DNA of 64,000 nucleotides from Bradysia coprophila (taxonomy: Eukaryota > Arthropoda > Insecta > Diptera > Sciaridae): the NCBI RefSeq assembly GCF_014529535.1, contig NW_023504022.1:1670986-1734985 (forward strand), given 5' to 3'. Position numbers and translations under genes: made by a program. The notes beneath the pieces were generated by a model. The model had not been told where the DNA came from and made no database searches. It saw only the letters and a program-made list of their open reading frames with translations. Position 1 is the stretch's first letter; each line of letters starts with the position of its first letter. Below, one piece after another: positions 11,145 to 23,126 of this stretch.

Positions 11145-14100
11145 ATGGCTGGGTAAGATTCTTTATTTTTGATTTTCAATCTAAATTACAAACATATAGG
11201 CCACTTTGAGTTCCTACATACAATTGGGTCCGATTCGAATGAGTTTCCTCACCTAACAATTTCAGCGATTACCTTTCAGCACAGCACTCCTAGCACGAAC
11301 ACTGAATTGACAAGTGTCAAATTTATAGGCTTTTGTGATAAGAGCTACCGCTTAGTATTGCTTGTATTGTATGTTTTAACTCATACAACTAAAACGAGTC
11401 ATCTCTCTGTACAAAAGAAACGCTGTGCCCACTGTGATTTGATCAGCCTCCCAATATTTTCTATGTTCATGTTAGAATATAGAATCAGTGCTGTGCTTTC
11501 AGTGATTCTTTTTCGTTCAGTATATTTGATGTCTATAGAAATAGGTAAACGATTTGAACTTACTCCTAGTTCGCAGTTTGTAAGTCCAATTGTTACTAAT
11601 GACACGTTAAGCTTTTATACGAGTACTAATTTAGTATTTCACACGGACCTAAAAGGGAGAATAATATATCATAACCTGTTGTAGGCGGATGTCATCTGCT
11701 ATCAACAACGACAGCAATAATAAAAGACAAGCTATGACTGATGAGGTCTTACATACTGCAAAAAGCATGTTCAAAACAAATGAAGTAAAAGATTTCTGAA
11801 ATCAATCTCTGAAAATCTTCGATCAAATGAAGTAATCGTTTCTATAGTAAAACTGTTATTCTTATAGACTTTAGCAAATCACACATCGTCTCGTAATTCG
11901 GCTTTTAATACTAGGTTCAATTTTTTACGTTTAACTTTACTCGTTAATACATCATGATTGCACTATGAGGCAGCCTTGAGCTTATCATCTGAACAATGAA
12001 AACCAAATGTAAGAAATGAAAAGTATTTTTAAAACACTTGAAATTGGTGTGACAGATTATGATAATCTATTGACGCTCTACAAAAATCAAAAACAGAGGA
12101 AAATTTCTTTTCATTTTCATCGTTTATTACTTTCGGAATATTAATAATTATTTCGGTTTGATCAATAAATTTGTGGGCCCTGGAATAGTCTATACTTCTG
12201 GTGATTTCTTTGTGCAAATATGAACACTGTTCTCTTCCGCTTATTTCGATTGAAGACACTATTTAATTCATTCTCTATTTTCTCCAAGCAGTGTCAAATA
12301 CTTCCTAAACTTTAACATGCTCACATTGTGGAAAATTTATGATAGACCATGCTAATAGTGCTTCTAGTGCTCTCAAGGATCATGTTTTTACGAAAACTCT
12401 ATTGAAGAAAACGTTGAATATTTATGCTCTTTTCATCGGAATTTCAGCGACGAATCACGGTTTCTCGTTAGCACGTTGTCAACACCAACAGTGATCAAAA
12501 CGGACACAAATGGAGCCACTAGTCCGATTGTCGAAATGCAACCGGATAAAGCGGCACGAGGGAAAGCGTTGCGACAAGTCATTGCAGCCTTTATAGCTAA
12601 CTTAGGTACAATAAATACGGGTCTGGTGTTTGGATTTAGTGCCGTTGTTATTCCACAATTGAAAGCCAAAGACTCACTTATTCCGATAGACGATACACAA
12701 GAGTCCTGGGTTGGTAAGTAATTATTTTGATTATTTTATAACGTCTCTTGCATAATGTTATGTGTGTTAAGAGGCGTCGATGCTTAGTTAAAATTGTAGC
12801 ATACTTTCGTGCGACTCGTATTTCATTTTTGATGATATCTTTTCGTCAGAATCCTTTCTAAAAAATATTTGACCGCAATAACAACCACGAATGTGTTAGC
12901 TGTAAACAAAAAATAGATTTGATTGAAGTCGTTTGATCAGCTCTCAGAAAAGTCATCAATTTAACTAAATTTTCATAAACTGCTTAGTTTCCTTAGAGCT
13001 GGTCAAACTGCTACAACCAAATCAATTTTCTGTTGAAAACTAACACATTCGGGGTAGTTATTCCCTTGACCAATACTCTCCCTAGCATCCAAACTCTCTC
13101 AAAAAATCGATTTAGGGGAGAAAATAAGTTTGAGAAACGCTGCTTATTGCCTTGACTGAAAGTCATGGGTCTTACGAATGATAAACACTCTAAAATGTTT
13201 GTCACACAATGTTCACTACTATGATTGAAAATACATGGAATGTATGACCAAAAACCTTACATACAGAAAATGTTTGTCACACTTTGTTCATTCCTTGTTA
13301 CCACGATAACTTCAGATATTCTAAACGGATTTCCAAAAACTTTTTTTTAATCGACGAGGAATTAAATCCCTCAGGTTAAGTTCGAAGATGAACTATAAAA
13401 GACGGGTGATCTTAGAGATATTCTCATAAGAATTTTTGTTGTGTCGCTTGATTCCACGATAACTCGAGTAGTTTTCGACAGATTTCCATTTTTTTTATTC
13501 GACGAGGAATTAAATTTCTGAAGTTAATTTCGAAGATGGTCTATAACAGACGGGTGATCTTAGAGATATTCTTAAAAGAATTTTTGAGTTATCGCTTGAT
13601 AACATTATAACTCGAGTAATTCTTAACGGATTTCCAAAAACTTCTTTTTATTCAAAGAGGAATTAAATTCCTGAGGTTAATTTTGAGGACGAACGATTGA
13701 TCTTAGAGATATTCCCAAAAGAATTTTTGTCGCGTCGCTTGGTAGCACGATAGCTTGAGTAATCCTAAACAGATTTTAAAAAAATATTAGTAATTTTCGA
13801 CAGCTTTCCAAAAACGTTTGTACTGAAATAACTCGGGCTAAGTTCGTTAATCGAAATACTGGAGTAATAATCTGCGATTTATTCCGAAAAAGCTTGCTGT
13901 CTAGAAAAAAAAATTAACGAGTGTGAACTTTGCACACGAGTTGCATACCTTATTCATAAGCAAATAGGGCCAATTTTCAGTAGAACATCGAAAATATTTG
14001 ACGTTTCATTTGAAACATTCAGCTACGCTGATTCGACAACTTTGTCGAACGAAAATATTCCCTTAGAATTATTTGCTAAAAAAGTCTTATAATCTAGAAA

Positions 14101-17100
14101 ATTTCAACGAGTGTGAACTTTGCGGCCAGAGCGAAGCGAGGGCCGTACTCACACGAGTTTAAATTTATTCAGTCTTTTAGCAGACACAGTAATATCGAAG
14201 CATCTTTTTTTTTGGAAATGTAGAAATAAGCAAGGTTGAGAACCTTGAAAATAAGCTCCCTTTGTTTATTCTGAAATTTGATTTTCAATAAAATAAAAGG
14301 AGCGAACAATTTATGACAAAACAAGACAAAGAGCTACTTTGATCAAGATCAATCTATGATAGTTTTGGAACAATTACAAAAATCTATTGAGAAAATATCA
14401 GTCAGTCAGTCAAGGGACGTGACCCACCCATAAGGTGGGGCCTAGTTTAAAAAAACGTCCAAATGTATGCTTTTCAGCAAAGCATCGATGGCTCTTAACC
14501 GTTAGCGAGTTGAAATAGCTAATTTGCTAACGAGTTTGTCTGATATGAGCATCCACAGACAGTTTACATTTACTCAGGGATTCCAACTCGCCGTGTTACA
14601 CACGTGTGATAGTTCACATTCTTTGCAAGCAAGGGTCTCAAAATATTTTCCAAGTGCAGACGATATGACTTTTCAATTTTTTCCGTATTTTTTTTGATAT
14701 CACCGGACCTGCCATAAAAATACCTTTTTTCGCTGGAATAAGAAAATAAAAAAAAAACAAAACAAAACAATTAAACGCGTTTCTTCAATCACCCTTGAAA
14801 TGAAAATATATAATTTAATTGGACAAACGCTTGCAGATAAATACTTCAATGCTCCCAGCTCCGCACAAATACAGTAACCACTTCAAAAACAACAATTCGA
14901 TAAAATGAATACTAAATGTTTTCGCGTTGCGATACGATTCGTGTAATCATTGGGTCAATATTTCTGAAGTGGCTCTACACATTTCCAATTTTAAAACTGC
15001 AAAAGATTACATCGAGTTTAATATCCAAAGTCAAATTACTCCCAGCCCATTGAAGGAAAACGAATAAAATTCTGAATCTTTAACTAACCTTCATTTTGCG
15101 TCATCAATTACGTTTCGGTCAATTTATCTACAAAATACAAAGCGATAACTACCACGCCATATCTTGAATTGTGCCATCAAAAGTGCAATAAAACAATGGC
15201 AAAAACAATCGATGAGTGTCACGATGTGATTTCATGAGAGTATAAGTAATCTTATTTTTAGCCGCGCAGCTGTAGCTAAGCTCTCATTGGAATAATAAGA
15301 TTGGCCCATGATTGCGATTAAAAGATTGTGTACTGTGTGCATCTATGTGTAATAACGATCACGTGCTGGCTGCAATGAGAGTGTTTCTTCTCCGATCAAC
15401 ATTTAAAAACTATAATGGAAAAAGATAATGGCGAGCATGTCATCCATACCCGAGTTTGACCTATTTTTGAATAGAAAGCCTTTTTTCAAGTGTTTCGATA
15501 GATTCAGTGTTCTCAACAATCTATAGCCTTAAACTCATTTCAGTTCAGATAAGAAAATGGGTGGAAAATCCGAAACACGACAATCAGGTGTCATTCATCG
15601 ATTATGAGAGAACCAACAATTCTATAAGCGAGAACTTCGCTATAGCGTTCATAAAGTAGCTTTGGACGAAAATTTTGGACGTGAGGAATGGTTCCTAGGC
15701 TTTGGGATGTGACTTGATTGCTTAATATCCATCGGGTTTTTCGACGTTTTCGGATTAGTTCCGATATGAGTAACCTGCTCCCATGGTGGTTCCTAAATTT
15801 AGGGATTCGAGGTAATTTCTCTGGCATTTCTCAACTTCTTCCGGGTTTTTCGATGTTTTCGGATTAGTTCCGACATGAGTAACCTGCTCCCATGGTGGTT
15901 CCTAGATTTTTCGATTCGAGGTAATTTCTCTGGCATTTTTCAACTTCCATCGGGTTTTTCGATGTTTTCGGATTAGTTCCGACACGAGTAACATGCTCCC
16001 ATGGTGTTTCCTAAATTTAGGGATTCGATGTGATTTCTCTGGCATTTCTCAACTTTCTTCGGTTTTTTCGATGTTTTCGGATTAGTTCCGACATAAGTAA
16101 CCTGCTCCCATGGTGGTTCCTAAATTTAGGGATTCGATGTGATTTCTCTGGCATTTCTCATCTTTCTTCGGTTTCTTCGATGTTTTCATTGCATCCAACA
16201 AAACCTCTAAAGCGAAAAGAGTGGCGCAGCTCTTGTCTAACTTCTAAAAGAAATGATGACGCTCTACGTGACGCTTTCAGCTTCAATATTAAAAAAATGC
16301 TCCTTTGGGACCTGCAATTTGCGTGTCGCTATTTTTCTTAAAGATATCATTTATTATAGAAGTTGAAACACAAGGACTGCGTCACTCTTTTCTCGTTAGT
16401 TTATTTGTAGGCATTCTATAATACCAAGAACTATTACAACTTTTCACGAGTAAATAGCTAATATTTCACAGTCTAATTGCATGTCCTTACGTCGGTCGGT
16501 ATTATTATCGCAATTAGTTTGTTTGGTCTCGTTGTATGCATTACATATACATATACGTACTATGTACCTTGTCATTGGCAAAGAAAATTGAAAAACGGTT
16601 TGCTTTCCTATCGAATTTCAAAGTAATAGCAATCATTTGCATAATTGTTCATCAATTTCACTATGAAAATTTACATTTCTAGCGATACACACCATATATG
16701 ACTGGTCACAGTTGTGTCGTCTAAACAAGAGCGAACAAATATGATAAGCAAAAATAGAAGCCAAATGGTCGCCACTAATAATAGAATGAGAAATGGTTAA
16801 TTTACTTTTTAAACAAACGTTACAATTGATGTGCGCGCTGCAGCAAGTGGTTTTTCGTTACAAATTGTGAAACAGTTTAATTAAACCGACAAAATATTGT
16901 CATTTGGATGCATTGGAAATATTAGCATCATCGATCCGTTTGGTTTTAATTTGTCTAATATGTCTCGGTTAGACGCAACACTATAAGTAATAGTCATTGC
17001 ACAAGCCGCGGAATATTTAAGAAGATGAATTTAACGAATTTAGTTTTAATTCGATTGGTCAATTGAAGCGCAGAACACATATGCTGGTTGGCGTAAGACG

Positions 17101-19244
17101 AAATACAATTTTTATTTGAAACTGATTGAAACAATGGGCTCGTGACACAATTTCTTTGCTCGAAGAGGTTGCTACAGTTAGAGGCAGTGAAATTTCAGTA
17201 TGAATGTGCTTGAGCTGTTTTTCAGCTGATCCACACAAACAATTAAAACTGTTTATACGTCTTTATACGGTTTTACCACTACAATGTCTGTGTGCGTGTA
17301 GCAGCTTCAGCCGGATAAACAATTATAAACAGTTATGATTCTATGTCTGGATCAGCCGAAAAACACCTGACGCAAATTCATGCTGAAATTTCACTGACTG
17401 ACTTTACATTGTTCTGAGACTGTCTCTGGACAATAAATTGGTAATCCAAGAAATATTCCAAAAAAGAGTACATGTAAATTGTCATCAAAAATGCTTTTAG
17501 ACCCGTCCGTGTAAGACGCTTCACTTTAATGTCGTTCCTTCATTCATTCGTTTCTATGATTCACACTTAATAAATACCCATTTTACTTCTCCACGTTTCT
17601 AGCATCGCTTTCCTCGGCTGGCACTCCGTTCGGGTGCTTACTTAGCGGCTATGTGATGGATCGATTAGGAAGGAAGAAGACTCTTATCATGATTGAAATA
17701 CCGCTGATAATTGGCTGGCTACTGATAGCATTTGCGTCCGATATTACAATGATCTACATTGGCCGAGTCCTGGTCGGTTTTGGTAGTGGTTTAGTCGGTG
17801 CACCATGTCGTGTCTACACATCCGAAGTTACGCAACCACATCTGCGTGGCATGTTGGGAGCGTTTGCATCGGTCGGAATCAGTCTGGGTGTCTTGTTTCA
17901 GTACACAGTCGGGTCATTTGTCACATGGCAAGTATTATCGGGCGTGTCGACCATCATTCCGTTGCTAGCGTTGATTTGCATGTTATTCATGCCGGAGTCA
18001 CCCAACTATTTGGTTTCGAAATCGAAGCCGGAGCAAGCGGTTAAGTGTTTGGCCAAATTGCGTGGATCGACGGTCAATGTTCAGAGGGAGGTGGATCAAA
18101 TGCAACTTTCCGTTAACAAAGCCAAAGCAAATTCAAAGTAAATTTGCTTTTTTAACTGTTCGTTTTGCTAACCCCGAATCAGAGACAAATCTCTAGTTTC
18201 TGGTTAGTAACTCGGACCGAAGATAAACGTTTTTGATTGGTTTATGCTTCCAGAAAATCGTCGGCTAGAGACACATTATCGGCTCTATTGAGCCCGGCCA
18301 CGTTGAAACCGTTTGCCATCCTTACTATATACTTTGGGATGTATCAGTTCAGCGGCGTGAATACAATAACATTTTACGCTGTTGAGATCTTTCAAGAGAC
18401 CGGCACTACGATGAACAAAACCACCTGCACGATAATGCTGGGCGTTGTGCGCTTAATATTTACAATAATCGCTTGCATAGCTATGAGGAAATATGGACGC
18501 CGGACGCTCACATTTATTTCCGGTAAATCCAAAAACGAAGCCAAAATCAAAATCGCCAAACTAAGTTTATCCTTAACTCCACAGGTATTGGATGTGGTGT
18601 GACAATGATTGGACTGGGTGTATATCTCTACTTCCTTCATCAGTGGAAGACGGCTGATCCGCCAATTGAACCGAGTGTAACGTGGTTTCCAGTCGCTTGC
18701 ATTTTCATTTTCACCATAACTTGTACACTGGGATTTTTGGTAGTTCCGTGGGTAATGATCGGCGAATTATATCCCCTAAAAGTACGAGGCACTGTTGGCG
18801 GAATGACAACATGCATGGCCCATATTTTCGTATTCATTGTCGTTAAAACGTATCCTTTTCTGGCACATGCTCTCTATCAACACGGGGTTTTTATGATGTA
18901 CGGATGCATATCGTTTTTGGGTGAGTAAAGCCAGACAAAAATACGAAATTTAGTACTCAATTGAAGTACTACCACAATGAAAGTTCTGACACGAATTCCG
19001 GGTCTTCGAGACCATAGACTTCACTCTTAGAAGCATAATTGATTCACTTTTCCATTCAACAGGAACCGTTTTCTTCTATCTGTATCTTCCTGAAACCAAA
19101 GGAAAAACGCTACAAGAAATCGAAGACTACTTTTCTGGTCGCACATCAACTCTCAAAACAAAAAAACAGCAAAACTTCGACACCAATTTGACGAAGAACA
19201 AAGATCAAGGTCTTATCGTGGAAAAAGACAAACTGTTGTCGTAG
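11145..19244 (+). CDS. Tret1-like: Facilitated trehalose/sugar transporter, Tret1-like (major facilitator superfamily)
   Basis: Exons 11145-11152, 12448-12713, 17603-18137, 18254-18522, 18585-18920 and 19063-19244 join in phase to give 531 aa; all introns are GT-AG. The first exon is only 8 coding bases (ATGGCTGG). Seen in the protein: VMDRLGRKK at about 109-117 (the loop 2-3 G-x3-D-R-x-G-R signature), IGRVLVGFGSG, PESP at about 222-225, GVNTITFYAVEIF, and PETKGKT from 481, followed by LQEIEDYF. About twelve hydrophobic helices are expected, so this is a plasma membrane carrier. The family moves trehalose or glucose down its gradient; the actual substrate cannot be read from sequence. Its length is usual for the family. 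Intron 2 is 4.9 kb and full of satellites and MITEs, while introns 3-5 are 62-142 bp. No frame damage is seen. Confidence 0.92.
11280..11495 (+). mobile_element. Intact 216-bp CACAGC MITE with 7-bp target duplication, in Tret1 intron 1
   Basis: The ends are CACAGCACT and its complement (CAGTGCTGTG at the right). The flanks are CTTTCAG on both sides (11273-11279 and 11496-11502), an exact 7-bp duplication. The interior includes cgaacactgaattgacaag and gttttaactcatacaac. Relatives are the interrupted copy at 19577-34044, a partial one at about 37773-37930 (inverted) and one at about 48253-48472 (inverted). End type and 7-bp duplication suggest a hAT- or P-like parent, but this is inference. Confidence 0.8.
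13303..13830 (+). repeat. Diverged tandem repeat, about 147-bp period, in Tret1 intron 2
   Basis: A unit containing cgataactcgag, taaacggatttccaaaaact, tcgacgaggaattaaat and ggttaagttcgaagatg recurs from about 13303, 13456, 13603 and 13748, with drift. A single related unit is at about 40978-41110. No coding content. Confidence 0.6.
13918..14160. repeat. Paired short motif with and without a 27-bp GC-rich insert
   Basis: At 13918 the sequence reads gtgtgaactttgc directly followed by acacgag. At about 14113 the same two halves are separated by ggccagagcgaagcgag and ggccgtactc. The longer form recurs at about 41459-41510. The insert is GC-rich in an AT-rich setting and has inverted GGCC ends. 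Confidence 0.5.
15690..16195 (+). repeat. 109-bp satellite array, about four and a half copies, in Tret1 intron 2
   Basis: The phrase gttttcggattagttccg recurs at 15746, 15855, 15964 and 16073, a regular 109-bp step. Each unit also has ctcccatggtggttcctaaa and atttctctggcatttctcaa. Copies differ by only a few bases. The same unit, inverted and more diverged, forms the array at 52022-52395. Confidence 0.85.
17185..17396. mobile_element. 212-bp foldback MITE in Tret1 intron 2
   Basis: The ends are CAGTGAAATTTCAG and its complement, with homology running on through gctgatcc, giving arms of about 48 bp. It lies 200 bp upstream of exon 3 and contains no coding sequence. A target duplication is not clear. 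Confidence 0.7.
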
Positions 19245-19409
19245 CCCCACTATGTTTCATCTGCATTCACAAATTTCGGAATGAAGTTAATTAGCATAAA
19301 AGTGATATTTTACGTGTATTATAAGTGTTACTGCTAAGGTTTAAAAAATCAACAAAAAGTTCAAAGTACGAAGCTGGTCCTGCGTGAATGGAATATTCTA
19401 AGTTTGAAA

Positions 19410-19415
19410 AATAAA
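19410..19415 (+). promoter_or_regulatory. Polyadenylation signal of the Tret1-like gene
   Basis: AATAAA lies 166 bp after the stop codon and is the first canonical hexamer there. Confidence 0.6.
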
Positions 19416-19877
19416 CTTAACAAAAACAAAACTTGTTATCCAATGAGGTGAATATAATGAATGTTGTTGTTGCAAATTTCCACATTGTTTTAATGGACGG
19501 TAAGTTATTGCCTTCACGGACAGATAGAATGATTTTGTATCTTTCCCTGCTTGAAATTCAGAACTTTATAAATGGCCACAGCTCTGCTACTACAGTTGCT
19601 GCATGACCGCCTGAATAATCGACTTCGTCGCATAGTTTATGTACTAGGAAGTCGCTTTATTTAGCTACATTTAACATAAGCGATAAATCTGAAGCCGTCT
19701 CGTGGAGCGACTTTCTCAAAAACACATCCCGAAATTCCACTCAAAGCATAAATTACTGTAAGAACAGTGCAAATCAAAAGACTTTACTATCCCTTTGTAG
19801 ATGTTAACACCAGGATACCGTAAGATCAATATATACGCGCATATTATGAACTCAGTAGACATGGGCAAAGTACTACT

Positions 19878-19933
19878 CACCGTGCGATCAGGTCGCAAGT
19901 CTGACGTACTTTTCACCGTGCGACCAGGTCGCA
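19878..19933. promoter_or_regulatory. Two direct copies of a palindromic motif near the left end of element A
   Basis: CACCGTGCGAYCAGGTCGCA occurs at 19878-19897 and 19914-19933, spaced 36 bp. The core TGCGACCAGGTCGCA is a perfect palindrome around the central A in copy 2 and has one mismatch in copy 1. Both are about 170-220 bp upstream of the large gene's ATG. This is the layout expected of subterminal transposase-binding or autoregulatory sites. Function is inferred from position and symmetry only. Confidence 0.5.
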
Positions 19934-20099
19934 ACACCGTACATAACAGTTAAAATAGCCAAACTTTCAGAAACGTTTTCTTTCTCTCAAAAGTTAGTTC
20001 TTTTTCCTTTACTAGTAAAACGAAGTGTTTCTATAAAAAATAATTGACTTATAAGCGAAGAACGTTTGCTCGGGTGCTGTAAAATTATAATCAGTCAAA

Positions 20100-23062
20100 A
20101 TGTCGTCAAATGATAAAGAATCTGAGTTTTGTTTCTTGAAAGAATCTATTCATAAATCAGCGCAGTACAAATATAACGCGCAAGCGGAGCATCTTATCCG
20201 GCTAAATAATTATGACCATGTCACAGCAGATTTGTTTAATAAACTCAAAATTCTGCTCAACCAGCCAAATTTGAGTCGCTTTAAGAAACCGACACCAAAA
20301 CTTTGCCTGGCATGTTGCAAACATTTGAACGATTTGATCGAAAATGATAATATTGCTGACACTAAGAATTGCTTGTCTCCATCGCCTCAAGCAATTAAAA
20401 GTTCAAACAATCAATTCGACAGATTGTTAGCTGAAATTAAAACCATGCCTATGACGGACGATCAGCTAAACGAACTTATGCGTGCTGTTGGGGAGCGTTT
20501 GTCTCCAATTACTAACAAGCATGTCGCTCAGCTGAACAAAACCAATTTGGGTAACCGGCTAGAAGACATGGAGAGCATGACATATCAGTCTTACTGGCAA
20601 AATGCGTTTGCACCTCTTAAAAATATTTTAATTGGGTTGATGAACGGAGTAAGGTACGCTCACAAATGAATCTTCTTCCCTCTTACAGCTATTTACAAAG
20701 ATATTACTGTTGAATTTTTTGAAGTAATTGCATTTTTCAACATTCGTCAATGCCCGTTATTATTGCTTTCAGCAAGCGAACGGAAACAGAGGAAATCAAG
20801 AACTGTAGAATTCGTTTGGTAGTTCATGCCATGGAGACGATTTTTGCAGCCGTAAATCTGAATTACACTTCGGCCAAAATGTTATCCGAGATGCTATACA
20901 TGTACTTTCTGTCGAACTCAAGAAGAGTATGCGAAATTTATGGAACTGTAACCGGTGGTGGCACCAGCACCACACTTCAACATGCGCTTCAGAAAATTAG
21001 TAAAATTCCACCGAAATTCCCAGAAGATGGATATGTTGTTGTTGCATTCGACAACAATCAAGTTATGGCAAAAGCTCATAGAGTTGAATTAGACTGTAAG
21101 TTCAAGATCAGTGCAGTCACTTCACTTGCAGCTTTTGAATTGTTAGATGCCGACAACCCACAAGAGAAAACTATGAATTTTCCTCTGATGTACGAAATAT
21201 CTCCTAACGACGCTTCAGCCCTAAACCACAAATTACAACAGTTTACATCGTCATCTCTGAAGCTTGTAAATCAACATTTGGTAAAGTTTGTTCAGCGCCG
21301 AATAACTTACATTGAGTCGACTATGCCTGAAAACGGAAAGGATTACGTCGATGACCACTCTAAATTTCCACCAAAAGACAACTGCGGCATGCCATACGAA
21401 GATATCTTGGAACATCCAAGCTTCTGCAAAATTTATGATCAGGAGTGTCTGCTGGTAAATCCCAACAGCTACGATACAGTTCGTGAGGTTCTGCAGCATA
21501 TTCAGAAAGTGGCTTTATCTGACAAGCGAAAATGGGTCACAATAGTTGTTGATGGAGTTCCGTTTTCTTTGGCGCAAGAAATTATCCGTAAATCGGTCTA
21601 TGGCCACATTTGCGATGAAGTGCTGATGGAGAAGAATATACCGAATCATTACCAAATATCACATGGTCAGCCGAGCCCGCCCCAACTGAGAAGAGCTTTC
21701 GATAACATACTTCTTAGACCCGGTACAACGTCTCTTCTGATTGGTTATTTTGATTTTCATTCGAATATTTTTATAGGTGCAGGTCACTACGAAATGAACA
21801 TGGTAAAATCCTTATTTTCCGGTTGGTTTCCTTTGTATCTGGAACCAGTGACAGAACTGTTAGGATTTCACACACCGAAAGCTAAGTGGTGTGTCGAAAA
21901 TTGTACAGATCATCATAAAGCTTGGCAAATACTTGAGGTAACAACTAAACAGATCATTTTCATCTCTTAAATTCTATTAACTTTGAAATTGTTGTAGATC
22001 ACATTTGAGGCGTTATCAGATGAGCTTCTGTTCTCGTACATTGAATTATGTCGGAAAAACACACCTCAACTGAAGCCTACGGTTGAAGGATTTTTCGAAC
22101 AAATCAATCAATGCCATAATGAAAATGCTAAAGCGGCATTTCAGTTTGCCTACTACTGGTGTTTTTCCATTTTGCTGTTCCGTGGAGGAGTTCGTAAGAA
22201 CAATTTCGATGTTGCTATAAAAGCAAGAGAACAGGGATCCGGCTTGTTTTACGCGTTTCGGCACCCAAAATATCAACTTATCAATTGCCTGGATGTGGCA
22301 GAGTTGATTCAAATGCCAGGAACCATACGAAAAGCAGTACATAGGGAGTCAATGGTAATTCCCGGGAGTAAAGTTGGTCAGGGTGTTGACTTTTTGTTGG
22401 AGCAGCGAAATCGAAGAATGAAAAGTTTTGTCGTCAGAAATGGAGTTCCGACTGGCGAACAATGGAAGGCTGCTTCTGCGTCAATGCAGAAACTTGACAA
22501 AGTTAGTTTTATCACTACTCTTCACTTAATTTGTCAATTTTCGCATCAATAATTTGGATTCACCTACACACAGATAATTGAAAACGTGGAAGAGCGGTTG
22601 AATCTTCACACATCATCTTGCCAGCACAAACTAAATTTCACTCTCGAAAAACGAGCCGCAAGAGGCCTATTCCGTCGCCATGGAATGCTAGACCTCACGA
22701 AAAAGAAGGAAATATCTTTTCTACCGGGCATTCGAGAGGGTAACAAACCATTCAATTCCATTCTACGATGCCAACTGCTAGCCGAATCGAACCGAAAACA
22801 TTTCTATGAGGGTGTCGTGAAGACCGGGCAAGCTACTGTTGGTAGTTATATTTCAATTTTTAAAAACGACAATCAAGAAGAAGAAGTTAATAGCTGGGGA
22901 GTGACAAAACTTCGATCGGAGACAAAAACCATTGCTAAGTACTTATCCAAAGACTTGCAAAAGGATATAAATTTGGAATTGAAAGCATCAGATAAAGAGA
23001 AACTTAAAGAAACATACTGGCGAGTGTTCAACCTTGTCGATGATGAAGAGGACGAAATTTGA
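20100..23062 (+). CDS. Putative transposase of element A, 903 aa
   Basis: Exons 20100-20653, 20773-21937, 21998-22501 and 22574-23062 join in phase; introns are 119, 60 and 72 bp, all GT-AG. The ATG follows tcagtcaaa. I do not recognise the family with certainty; parts of the core (VDGVP, and G-H-Y-E-M-N) recall the DUF6589-type transposase-like proteins, from memory only. Candidate acidic catalytic residues for an RNase H-like fold are D278 in FDNNQ, D445 in VVDGVP and E525 in GHYEMN. The N-terminus has a cysteine cluster (LCLACCKH), and the C-terminus ends in an acidic tail after a lysine-rich stretch. It lies inside matched inverted ends, which is the main reason to call it a transposase. 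No frameshift is seen. Confidence 0.65.
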
Positions 23063-23120
23063 TGAATTGAAGAACTTACCAGCTGCCATTCGAAACTGTT
23101 TATTTCAATCATTCGTACCC

Positions 23121-23126
23121 AATAAA
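23121..23126 (+). promoter_or_regulatory. Polyadenylation signal of the element A transposase gene
   Basis: AATAAA lies 59 bp after the stop, directly beside the stop codon of the opposing PHD gene. The opposing gene's own signal (tttatt, 23099-23104) lies on this gene's side, so the two transcripts overlap tail to tail. Confidence 0.55.

Noticed and set aside
11169..11684. 171-codon open frame on the + strand
   Set aside because: It runs across the CACAGC MITE in intron 1 of the transporter gene, has no motif, and is explained by the repeat.
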